Assembly (NCBI RefSeq): GCF_041956535.1
Contig: NW_027192218.1
Location: forward strand, 139,728-203,727
Direction of reading: 5' to 3'
Length of the DNA: 64,000 nt
From: Calcarisporiella thermophila CBS 279.70
Taxonomy: Eukaryota; Calcarisporiellomycota
Shown: one piece after another, positions 34,799 to 46,000 of the stretch
Layout: each line of letters begins with the position of its first letter
Numbering within the stretch: the first letter of the stretch is position 1
The notes under the pieces: generated by a model
The model's database searches: none
Seen by the model: the letters and a program-made list of their open reading frames with translations, nothing else
Told to the model about the DNA's origin: nothing
Made by a program: the position numbers and the translations under genes

Positions 34799-36044
34799 TT
34801 AATAGACAAAACTGAACACCGTATAAGTCGCAATAATTACTCCAAACACTTTGAGCATAAGCCACCTGTTAGAGGAAATATTCCTGTAGTACTTTAATAG
34901 TTCTCGTTGTGCTCCTTGAACATTCGATTCTATATCGTCAACATCTGCATCAATACTAATGTGTAATTTATGCGTTGATTAGACCAGTGGTTTTCGTTAT
35001 ATAGATAACATGACCTCACCGCTGTATGGTTTCTCTTTGTTCCGCCACCATATGCGCAAGCTGCCCAAAAATATTGCCCAACTCAGCAATGGTAGATTCG
35101 ATGGACTGGATTGCCGTGGCCCGACTCTCGTTGTATCTCGACTATTCCAGAGGTGAGCCAATAAATAGGCATCCGAGAATTGTGATTCTTACCTGCTCTT
35201 CGACCAGCATCTGCTGCTGCATTGGTGGCCCCATTTCTAGAGAGAGATATTCACTTTTTGCTTCGTTAGAGCGCTCTGTAATATACAAAGGAGAATCTGT
35301 AGATAGCAAAGCATAAGAGATCGGCATTGATTATGCTAATTTGTCCAGGAGTACCTGAACGCATTTGCATCGAGCCGTCGCTATGTGAGAAGTTGCTTAA
35401 TCGCTCCTTGGACTCTTTAATGTTCTGCGTTCGCATCTCAAGTACATCTTTAAATCTAACCGATGCATCCGCTAATCGTGCTCTTAATCGATTTATGACG
35501 TGTTCAGAATGCTCGATCACTTGTTTATTAGGTGCACGATTGCGATTTTCGCGGAGATGACGCTGTAATATTTCAATTTGGTTATTTAGGCGAGCAATAT
35601 CCTGCTTAATGCTTTGAGTAAGATCCTGTTCACAGAGAAGAAAATATGCGTCAAGAAATAGGTATGATCCATGCTAGGGGGTATTGTGTATAAACTTGCA
35701 TTAATCTCTGTAGGCTTGTCATCGAACAGTGTTCTTCTGTTGGCAACTATACAAAAAAAATAAAATAAAATAAAAAATCAAAAGCAAAATTAACACAAGT
35801 AGCAACATCTTGATGTACGTTTGCCAAGCTGCTGCAGTTTATCCTCCATCAATCGTAAATCTCTAGTAATTACAGATGCCATGCGAGAAAATTCCGATTT
35901 TGGCGATGTAAGACGCGACTGTTGTGTCGATGCATAGTATTTTCGATTTTCGAGACCAGATTTCGAGGAAGACGAATTGGTAGCTCGAGAGAGATAAGAG
36001 CCCACAATTTTGTGAAACTCATTCGTGCGATCTTTGATGCTCAT
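34799..36044 (-). CDS. SED5: Syntaxin-5/Sed5, Golgi t-SNARE
   Basis: Qa-SNARE that accepts ER-derived vesicles at the cis-Golgi. Exons assemble into the complete family plan: N-terminal MSIKDRTNEFHKIVGSY, Habc region including RRTLFDDKPTEI, a linker, the SNARE motif (IESTIAELGNIFGQLAHMV, with zero-layer Gln in GQL), IDADVDDIESNV, and a C-terminal membrane anchor after ISSNRWLMLKVF. The N-terminal DRT motif is the site that binds the SM protein Sly1. One intron (35699-35626) fits only with a GC donor (AAT|GCAAGT). Spacing to SNX3 on the same strand is 335 bp. Confidence 0.95.
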
Positions 36045-36379
36045 TTCGAATTATATATATGGACGAAATCCTTACAATCAGGTCAAATGAAAGGGCAATC
36101 TGTGGCACAGGTCATATTGAAATTATGTCGATGTAAAATTTACTCCAAATTTCTGTATATGAAAATAGTTTATTACAGCTGAATAAAGTAAAATAAATTT
36201 GCAAAATAGAAATACCATATAAATAACAAATAGGTTGGAAGGAGAAATAAAATGACAGCAGGTTTGACCGTGGTATGTTCCAGTACATAGAAATGCAATA
36301 AGTCGAGTGATCTAACAACAGATAGAAAACTTCAATAACGAAGTTTCACAACCGAGAGAATGAAGGCCCCAATTGTCGC
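36045..36379. other. Intergenic region between SNX3 and SED5
   Basis: 335 bp, AT-rich, holds the 3' flank of SNX3 and the promoter of SED5. TATA-like ATATATAT at 36052-36059 lies about ten bases upstream of the SED5 ATG, too close to be its TATA box. Confidence 0.5.
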
Positions 36380-37112
36380 CTAATAACTGTAATTATCTCT
36401 GGAAAAGTTGGGGTCTTGAATAAATGCTTGTAGTATTTTGCTTCCCGTCTGCAAAAGAGGATGCCCCGCAACACTAGAAAAATATAGAAGATTAGTAATA
36501 GCAAGATATTTATTATAGTATCGGACGATATACATTTGAAGAAATCTCTCAAGACCTTCCCGCCGTTGCTCAATGACTTCATCCGAAAAACGATTTGTAA
36601 ATATTTTCCCAGGAAGTGGTGGCAGATTTACCCGGCTGACTTCTCGCTCTAGTGCATCTCGAAACCATTCGAAATCGCTATACCGACGACGAACGGATGA
36701 TTGCTTCAATTTAAAGCATGGGATATTTGTCTGTGGAAAACAATAGGTTAAATTGAATGACATTATTAAATTCGTAGGCTATCTCCGCACTTGGTTAATG
36801 TTATACTAAATTGTTCAATTGAAAAGAATACAAGCATTATTTACTTACCTTGCATACAATTTCGTAATCAGTGTACATTTTTCGACCAAATCCTGCATCA
36901 CCAAAGGTAAATAGGTATATTACAAATGAAATTAGGGCTCTTGATTATAGAGAAATGTGTGGAGTCACCCTACCATGCGTTACCGGATTTCGTACTTCGA
37001 TTTCCAGAAAGTTTTCCGGAGCGCCATACATGTCCTCAACAGATTGCTCTTTACTCTGTAGCCGAATGGTTGCGCTGAGAGCCCTCGGAGAATGTGCTGA
37101 ATGCGTTGCCAT
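36380..37112 (-). CDS. SNX3: Sorting nexin 3 (Snx3/Grd19)
   Basis: PX-only sorting nexin that binds PI3P on early endosomes and works with retromer in recycling cargo to the Golgi. Four exons (37112-36974, 36892-36849, 36730-36534, 36473-36380) give 157 residues, the normal length. Family sequence is near-continuous: [38 protein letters not shown] (the RRYSDF Arg binds the 3-phosphate), [37 protein letters not shown]. The start codon is 148 bp from the divergent APC5 start. Confidence 0.97.
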
Positions 37113-37260
37113 CTTAACTATGAAAATAAAAAATCCTGTCAAAGCTAACGGTTCTGTTAATATCCTGAGAAATTTTAAATACCACTTACCCCTCAATTGT
37201 GGCTTATAGAGTGACTTTATCTCGCGTACTAGGAACACGAACATATTATTAAATGAAGCA
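37113..37260. promoter_or_regulatory. Compact divergent promoter region, SNX3 / APC5
   Basis: Only 148 bp between the two start codons, which must carry both promoters and both 5' UTRs. AT-rich, no clear TATA element. Confidence 0.45.
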
Positions 37261-40200
37261 ATGAGGACAAAATTTATAACCCCTTATAAGATATGTCTAC
37301 TAGCATTGCTGCAAAAATTCTGCTCATCTCATTGGGAGCCAACATTCGCGCAGAAAGCCCTGTATTTTCTTATCCACAAGCTAGCGGTGTGTAATTTTCC
37401 TCTCTTCAACTCTAAAGCACTACCTGACGCTACGACTTTGTTCTTAGGCAAATAATGATTACCAGGAACTCACTATACTCGAATTAATGACGGAGCTAGA
37501 GGAGCTTGGAGACGAGGTGGTTACTTTAGAAGAAATGCTTAGAGAAAAAGTAGGCGAAATGTACAATTACTTCAATTTGATATTAATTATTCGCGTATTG
37601 GAAATAGCTCGAAGAGATAAGGTGTCCAAACGATCTCTACGATCTATTTTCAGGTATATACATTCTATGCTAGTAGTTTTATTTTCGCACAATTTTCACT
37701 TACTTGGGCTTATATCTATATTAGTCGCCAAAAATTTATTGCATGCTGATGAAGCTCCTGCACACAATAACAGACATCCAGTATGTTATTTAGAATTTAT
37801 TTTGTTTTGTTCATGCATGTTTATTGAATGCTTGTTTCTCTTCTAGAATGAAGGACACTTACTATTGGTAAGCGACTTTTGTAACAAGGCGTTTTGAAAT
37901 ACCCAGTGGGTCATTGACGTCCATGACACAATAGCACCGGCGAAGCGTATTTGGTGTATTTGTTCGACGCGCTTGGCTCGAATTTCAGAAAATGCCAATG
38001 GAGAAAATTGCCTCCCTCTTTAGCGCTTTTATAGCTTACCGCTCAGCCATGTTCGCCTCAGAGGAAGCGAATGAATCGAAGGCTATTTCTGACGCAAGTT
38101 TGTTGGAAGAGGAAAAAGAGGGTGGGGTGCTTCAGGAGATAATGGAAAGATATCATATGCCTTCGGAGAGTGAGTCTCTTGTGCTTTTACTCGTGAGAGA
38201 CCAGTTATTAAAAATGGGTTTCTAGATATCATTGCCCGATCAGACGCAGAGCATTTTTTAGATTACCAAGTCAGCCTACTAGAGAGTAAGTTAATGCATT
38301 AGCATCTGAGGTTTATTTCTAGCACTCACATTGACATCAGAATCTAGTGGTATCATTCCTCCTCGAGAGCTTCAACAGAAACTCAACGAGATTCAGCATC
38401 AAATCCCAACCCTTTTCAAAGTTTATTATGTCTCGTAAGAAACAGATTGTCAGATCTTAGTGAGGCTTTTTCTAGCTAACACCTTATCTTTTAGATGTTT
38501 GAATTGTCTACGATCCGGTGAAGTCGAGAGCGCATTTGAAAATCTCCACAAATTCTTTGACTATTGCCATGTAAATCAAAAAAAGTGAGCACATTTGTTT
38601 TCTTTTTATCAGCGAGGTTATCTAATATTCTTTGAACTTGAAGAACATTGTATCAATATGCGTTGCTAAATCTCGCGATCCTTCACTCGAGATTCAACCA
38701 TAAACAGCAGGCATTATGGGCAGTTCGCGAGGCAGTTTCGATCGCTCGTGAAAACCAGGATCAGGAATGTTTGAGCTACGCACTTAGGTACACGCCGATA
38801 AGCCCAATTTCTTAATTCTTGTAAGGGCTATGTTTACAGTTTATCTATTATTGATAGTTGGCTACATCGTCTAAACAAGTCGCGTGTGCACGATGAGAGC
38901 ACAATAGAGACTTCAGAGCAGCAGATGCTGGAATCCCTTGTCGGACAAACAAAAGAGCTCAACCTATTATATCTGCAGAGTCTGAGCGAACTTACCAAGG
39001 CAAAGCAAGCATTACAAACTGTAAGCTAAAGTAGTTCTCAGTCTACGTTTTACGTGGATCTAATTTTTTTTTATCTAAAGGGGGCCTCACCGTCAGAAAT
39101 TTTCGAATCATTGCTCCGAAGCACCTCAATTAACACGCGTTATTCACTAGAGGGAATTATTGGGACTTCGCAACTACTTGCTGCAAGTGTCTGGGATTTA
39201 TATGGTAACATCTGATTTCATGAAAATTTTTTCCATTTCATATGGAAAACTTATCCCTCTCCCTATAATAGGATCGAGTGTACTTTCAACACTTTATACT
39301 CAGCTCCAACTCGCCTACCATCCCAACGAGACAGTCCCTGAAGATATTGCAATAGGACATTGTAAGCTTGCATACCAGGTAATGAGCCTCTCCCACCATC
39401 TTCGGAGCCTAATGGAGAGTCATTAAATCATTAAATCTAACCTTGCGCAATAATAGCAAGCGATGTTTGGCAACTATGATCAAGCGCTATCCATCCTTCA
39501 TAATGCTAGCAAAGAGGTTGCTGTGAAGGGCTTTCAAGTGCTTCCGTGGGTGCAATGCATGGGGCAGATTTTACACCAACGAGCGCTCTACACGTAATGA
39601 TACAACGCTTGTTGAATGTTACAAGTTAATAACCTATTTTTGTGTGATGTAGTGAGGAGTTGAGCAATGCTCGTGCTGTGTCCTCTACCCTCGCTGCCGC
39701 CTGCCAGGACGATGAGCTACTTCGAATGGATGTTGCGTTCCGCAAAGCTTTATATCTGGCAAAGAAGGGTCAGCTAAATGAAGTGAGCATTGGACATGAA
39801 TCGGCAATGGGAGGGCATGCTAACCTATTCATTTTATTTTCTGATACTTCTCTAGTCACTGGATATGATCTGGGCCTTGGTAAAGGAGTGTTTTCGGCAT
39901 AACTCAACAACAAGTCTGATGAGCGTGACTTATTTACTTAAACTAGCCGAGATACATATGGTAAGCAGTCCATGTGTCGATGTCGCTGCTCTGCTCAGTA
40001 AGCATTGCATCGAATGTATACGATCATTGATCTTGTGCTCTAGGAAAGCGATGTCCCAATATCCGCACTGCCCCTGATACTGGGTGGACTGACGCTGAGC
40101 GAACGATTCCACATCCATGCGTCTTTCTGGTTAGCTAATGCACGGCTTGCAGAGCTCCTTCTACAGTTCAACCTACCTCGACAGGCCCTGGAGACAATTG

Positions 40201-40686
40201 AAGGGATCATGCCAAGGGTAATTTTGTAGTTTTAAGTGGCCGCTTCATATGTATTAATCACATTGCCTAAACCAGGTTCTGGCCCACGGCTCCCTCCACC
40301 TTCAGTCCACCGTTCATTTTGTCCATGCCAAGTGCATTCTTGCCTGCATTGCCGAGGAGTCTCAAAGTGAATTCTCCATTTTCCCATGTTCTCTCTATCT
40401 TGTGTTAATTAACTGTTTTGTCGCAGGTGAGCACGCTGCAACCCGATTTTCATCCGTCCTCCCGCCCCTCGAATACGCTCTCGCTGGCTTCCGCCGTCTC
40501 AACGCCCTGGAGGAGATGCTCAGTGTACTCTACTATCAAGCGCGTGTGTTTGATCACTTGGGCTTTTCCACCGAACGCAACCAGGCAGCCAAACAATATA
40601 GACTTTTGGTAGAACAACGAAGCAAATCTAGAATGGAATCCCCCCTCTCGAACTTCTATTACTACTCTAATGAGATAGCCAGCTAA
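37261..40686 (+). CDS. APC5: Anaphase-promoting complex subunit 5 (Apc5)
   Basis: Scaffold subunit of the APC/C ubiquitin ligase that triggers mitotic exit; TPR-like helical repeats. Many exons. The start MRTKFITPYKICLLALLQ matches the family N-terminal TPYK segment, followed by ELMTELEELGDEV, then the Apc5 core: VSCLNCLRSGEVESAFENLH, YQYALLNLAILHSRFNHKQQ, ALWAVREAVSIARENQDQEC with LSYALSWLHRL. Later exons continue with helical repeats (AMFGNYDQALSILHNASKE, ALETIEGIMPR) to the stop at 40684-40686 after SNEIAS. Exon boundaries in the middle are approximate. First intron joins HKLA to ANNDYQEL. Fungal Apc5 is usually 650-800 residues, consistent with this span. Confidence 0.92.
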
Positions 40687-41083
40687 TGATCATTTGCTAC
40701 ATACTTTTTTTTTCGCTTTATTTCATGTTGTAATTGGATAGTAAAGAGACACTCGAGTAATTATAGCAAAAAAAGGGGAAAAAAACTGTTAAATCTTAAA
40801 AAGAATATCCATAATACTATCCCTATCATCAGGACAAAAGAAAAAAAAAGAAAGAAAGCCACAAAAAGGAAAAACGCTTACAATAATAAGTGACAACTGC
40901 AAGATCTAATTGAAAACTTAATCTCCAACAAAAAAAAGAAAACTTACAGGAAATATAGAGGAAGTAGGGAAGCAATACATAATAAAATGAAAAAAAAGAG
41001 ACTATTAATAAGAGTTTTGCGCTGCAAAAAAAAGGAGAAATAAAAATAAAACTAACGTACTGCAAGAATTTCTACTAAACAAA
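40687..41083. other. Convergent 3' flanks of APC5 and the RRM gene
   Basis: A-rich on the plus strand with many A6-A8 tracts (40760-41040). No gene seen; both genes' polyadenylation regions fall here. Confidence 0.6.
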
Positions 41084-42588
41084 TTAGAGACAGAAGATCC
41101 CTTTCCAGGAGCTCTCATCGCGTAATCTCTCGAGCACGCCCTCCCGACTCTTGATGAAAGAGTCGTTGATCTCCGACACAGGCACAGGCTCCATCGGATC
41201 AAATAGCGAAGTCGGTAGGTGTGCCACGGGGGCAACCGCATTCGGGTCCATGGCGGGGTAGGCGCCCGTGGCCGCCCCAAGTAGATTCGGATCGGCACTA
41301 GGATAGGGATTCACCGAGGGCATGTTCGAATATGGCTGCATCATGGGCAACGGTGCGGGAGCCGATACGGGCGGAGTGTCGGCGACTGTAAACTCTCTTG
41401 GGTTATTGGGCGAAGGCTTGGCCCACTGAAGTTGCAGCCGAGAGTTTCCAAACATCGCGCCATTTGCCTGGTAAATGGCCATTTCCGCAGACTGCTGGTG
41501 CATAAACCCAACGAAGGCGAACCCCTTGTTAGCGGGCAGTTTAATGTGAGTCACTGTGCCAAAGGGCTCGAAAAAGCTGCGAAGATCTTCCTCGGTCATA
41601 TATCCAACCAAGCCCCCAACATAGATCGTGGTGTGCTCGCCGATGGGTGCAGAAATGGGCGGCTGCGGCGCCTGCGGATAACTTCCTCCATATCCTCCGG
41701 TACTTCCGTACCCCCCCGCTCCCCCACTGCTATATCCGCTGGTGCCACTACCTGCACCCCCTGTCCCGCTTGGAGCAGATACGCGACCTTTAGGCGTGGC
41801 CATGGAAATGCGCATCGGGCGCGATCCACAAAACATCCCATTGCACTCCGCAAGTGCTCTATTTCTATCGTCTTCGTTGGTGAAGCGCACAAATCCATAT
41901 CCTCGCGACATGCCTGTAGCGGGATCCGTCATAATTCGTGCCGACTTGAAAAACCTGTATCTACTTTGGAATATCGCCTATAGCGCAAGGACCATAGGGG
42001 TCACTAAGAAGGTAACAAAAAGGGGGCACTCATGATACAAAAATGATACTAACCACAATCATAGATTCATTGACCTCTGGCCCAAGATCGCCAATAAATA
42101 ATGAATATTCTGGGCCATCCTGCTGTTTTGCGGAAGTATTCGAGGTTTTACTATAAAACAAAAATGGTTTCCATGTGAGTATAAGATTGCCAAATACGTT
42201 CCGGAAACTTTAGAAATTTACCCTCTCTCGTTGGGCCCTCCGCTTGCCCAGTTTAATTTGAAGGTGCGATCCGTGTTGGGGATCAAGGTTCCGTGAAGTG
42301 CAACTGCTTTCTGTGCTGCTGCATGACTCTGAAACTGGATGAAGCAATAATTCGCTGGGCCCCTTTATATTGATACAAGGGGAGGAAAAAGGAGCGAATA
42401 TTAAATCAGTGTGCGATCGAACGGGAGGATAGATGAGATAATTATTACCCAGTGAATTTATCCCGAATCATTTTAACGCTAACATTCTCACCAAGACTAT
42501 ACCACAGCTGGCGAATCCAAGTCTCGTCCGCCCATTCCGGTATGGATCCCATCCATAGCGTCGACTTTCCATCCTGTTCTTGTGCCAT
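41084..42588 (-). CDS. RNA-binding protein with three RRMs (Nam8/TIA-1-like)
   Basis: RRM1 begins right after the start (STLWMGSIPEWADETW, with the RNP1-like YCFIQFQS), RRM2 has YSLFIGDLGPEVNESM and RGYGFVRF, and RRM3 has TTIYVGGLVGYMTEEDL and KGFAFVGF. A Gly/Ser/Tyr linker separates RRM2 and RRM3; the C-terminus is Pro/Ala/Asn-rich. This order, and the PEVNES and YVGGL signatures, are those of yeast Nam8, a U1 snRNP protein that helps recognise weak 5' splice sites, and of animal TIA-1 and plant RBP45/47. At least four exons; the intron inside RRM2 lies near 42045-41985. Given the GC donors in this window, a U1-associated factor is of interest, but the link is only suggestive. Confidence 0.9.
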
Positions 42589-43020
42589 AACTTGACTTCT
42601 GGTCCACTGATCAGAAAAAAGAAAAAAATACACGGCAAGCGCAAAAGAAAATGGGCCGGAGTCACGCTTTTTGTTGACGCATTCGAGCAGTCACTCAATT
42701 TTGATAGCTTCCTTGACGGAATAAAAATGTTAAGCTAACAACGATCCGTAGGAGAGTGGGCCGAGAAAAAAAAAATAGTAGACATGCCATGGTTTATTGT
42801 TAAATTAATCTCGTTTTAAACCCTGAACTGGTAGTAGCTAAATTAAAAGCGTCTACAGAAATGCTTTTCTAAGACAGGAAGTTCAAATAATAGTAAATAT
42901 TAACAGGGAAATTTAGCAAAAAAAAAACTTTTATAGGGAATCATAATGTCATGTAAATAAGCTAACGTATATATAGATTAAGTGAAATATTTAAATAGAA
43001 CAACAGGGAAATAGAAATTG
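42589..43020. other. Intergenic region between the DUF3712 gene and the RRM gene
   Basis: 432 bp, AT-rich, in contrast to the GC-rich block beginning at 43021. Holds the RRM gene promoter and the DUF3712 gene 3' flank. No other feature seen. Confidence 0.55.
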
Positions 43021-46000
43021 TTAACGGCCACCGCCAAACAGTTGTCCAATTTGGTTGATTGCATCCTCCGCTTTCTTCTTAACTTCCTCCACAGGATTCG
43101 ACGGCTTATTATCGGGCTTTCCGCTATTGCCATTATCTTTGCCATTGCCGTCATTTCCGGGTCCGTTCTCTGGTTTTTTGCCAGGGATTGGAAGGATGTT
43201 CGGGAGATCCGGAAGCTTGGAAGGTATAGGTAAATCGGGCAGCTTGGTTGGAATGGGTAAGTTGGAAACGGCCGGCAGAGGCACGCTAGGTAAAGGCACG
43301 CTGGGCAAAATGCTTGGCAGCTTTCCGAGGGTGTCGTTCACCAGATTACCCGCTTGCTGGGGGAAACTGGTGGCCAGCATATTCTTGAATAGACCCAGGG
43401 AAGAGCCCGGCAAAAGCTCCGGCAAGGGTGGCATCAGCACGGGCAGATCTACCTTGGCAAAGGTCTCACGCAGCGACTCGATCTCAGTCGATTTGTCATT
43501 GCCTTTGACCTCGACCACCACCGCCTGCGTCAGCGCCTTGAAAAGCATCGCAAGGATCTTGGGCAGCGCTTCTCCAAGCAGCAGGTGGAGCTGGGTGGGA
43601 ACCGTGTTGTCGCCGGGGACAAGGGTGAGTCCCTTGATGTCGACCACTCCAATCTTAGTGCCTTCATAGAACGCATCGAGCACCACATCTCCCAGCTGCG
43701 CCGAGATTTGCGAGGGGTTATTCAGGACAACCTTGAGCCCAAGATTGCCCGAAAAGACGCCCCCAAGATCGATGTCCAATCCAACGACTCGGGGCTGCTT
43801 CCCCTTGAGCCCCTGTAGGCCGGCCAGAGCGCTCTGCACGTTGATCTCGATGCCAGTCAGCGTGAGGTCGCCCACACCGGAACCCGTCACCGCGTCCACG
43901 GTTCCTTTCATTCCAAACTGTTTGGTGGCGAGATGGGTAATGTCGGACAGGTACCCGTTGAAGGATCCCTTATCGAGCACCGGCAGATTGACCTGGGGAA
44001 TCTTGATGTGGATGATGCCGCCTCCCGGCTTAACATCCGACTGGACCGGGCTGAACGGCAGGCTCAGCTTCGCCGTATCGACGCCATTGTTCACAATTGT
44101 GAAGTCGCCCTTGGTTTGTTTCGGGTTGAGGGTGATCGGGAACGGGGATTTGAGCTCGGCCTCGACGTTGTCGGACGATATCAAGGGGGAGTAAGCCGTC
44201 TCCTTGGTGAAGGCAAGCGCGAACTGCTTGATGGTGATGGCAGGCAGAAGTTGAAGCCCCTTCGCACCCGGGAGCACCAGGTTCAGTTTCAGCGTGCGGA
44301 AGGCGGCAGAGAGCCAGTCCACTTTTCCGCCTCCGCCAAGTACGTCGCCACCAGTGACGTCGAGGGGAGTGTCGATGCCATGGATAAAGTTGTTGAAGAG
44401 CTCAGATGCCGCCTTCAGCCCTTCCTCGGTGGTTTGGGGAAGTAGACGGCCTTGGAGCGCCAGATTCACCTCGGCCTCACTGTCGATGAGCTGGTTCAGC
44501 GCGGCTAATAAAGGGGAGGCAACCCAAGTGAGCACAAGATCTCTCTATACAAATTAGAGAAATAAGCTCATTTACCTAGTTCGGCCACCTTAATGTTCTT
44601 GAAAGAGGCTTCAAAGCCGGCCGACTGCGCCAGTAAGCCCACGTTGCTCGGGTTCTGCAGGCTGGTCACGATGGCGGATTTGATCCCACCCGCCGGATCA
44701 TCGCCGGGGAGGTCGAACTTGACCACCTTGATGCCGCTCTTGAACTCGTTCATCCCCTTGAGCGACACCTGTTTGGTCATGGTGATCCCCGTGAAGGTGA
44801 AACCAAGGGCGGTGACGGCCAGGTTGCCGCAGCTCAGGTCCCACGTGAAGCCCTCCTTGTGGATAAGCTCCTCCGAGAATTTCTCGAGCCCCTCCGCGTC
44901 CACCACCTCCGCCGTCGCCACCACGTCAAAATTGCCGCCTTGGATATCCGCCTTGGTTAGGAGAGCGGGCATCTGGGTTATTTTGGCGATCACCCTGCCG
45001 TTCCACTTGATCTCGATGGGGGCGGCAAACTCAATCTTGGCGTCGAGAGGGCCGGCATTGGTCAGCGATCCGACGAGCCGCGTCTTAAAGCCCTGGTTCG
45101 ACGGCTCCTGGATGATCACTTTGGTGAGGCCAAACACCGCGTTGTTCACGATGGTTTGCACAATCGGGTTGCCAACGATGGGGATCAGCCGAAGGACCGA
45201 CTCGTCGGTGCGGGCGTCCACAGCCGACTGCTGGTAGTGGATGGAGGTCTGGTATTCGCCCACCTGGATCTTGGCCTTCATGTCCATGTCCACCCGAAGC
45301 TGGGCCATGGCCTTGAGCACAAACTCCGAGATGTTGAACCCGTCGAACACGCCGCGTCGCATCAGAGCGCGCCGCGATACACTCCTGCGGCGGCGGCGGC
45401 GCTTCCCCTTGGCGTCACCGATCTCGTATCCGCCCAGCTTGAGGAGGGCATCGAGGGGTGCGACGTTCAAGCCCTTGTCGACGGCGTTGCCTCGGAGAAG
45501 CACGATGATGGCGGTCGGCTCGAGGTTCATCTTCAGAGGCAAGCCGGGGGTCGACTGAGTGCTTTTGCCCTTGATCACGATCTGCTGGTCGGCCACGTCC
45601 AGGGTGCCCACGGGCTGTCCAAACTGCGTCACCACCGCCTGGATGCTATTCAGCTGGAGATCGGCGGTGAAGGTGTTGCTGATGTTGACGAGGGTCTGCG
45701 CCACGCTCGTCTGCGGGGTGTCGGGCAAGATGACGACCTTGGCCTGTTGCACGAGTTTGGTGGTGAGGCCGGGCATGACCGCCTCCGCCTTCACCTGGGC
45801 GAGCCCCTTGTTCAGCGGGGGGATCTGCGTGGAGTCCTTGGTGCCCTCGATCGCCACCGTGTTGTTCTCGCCCACCAGGAACTTCTCCAGGAGCTCGGTG
45901 CCGGCGGGGTCGCGATTCGGGTCGAAGATGCCCCTCGCGTTTACCTGGTTGGCGCCGATGGCCAGGGTGAGGTTGGGCAGGATGACGGAGCCCAGCTGCA

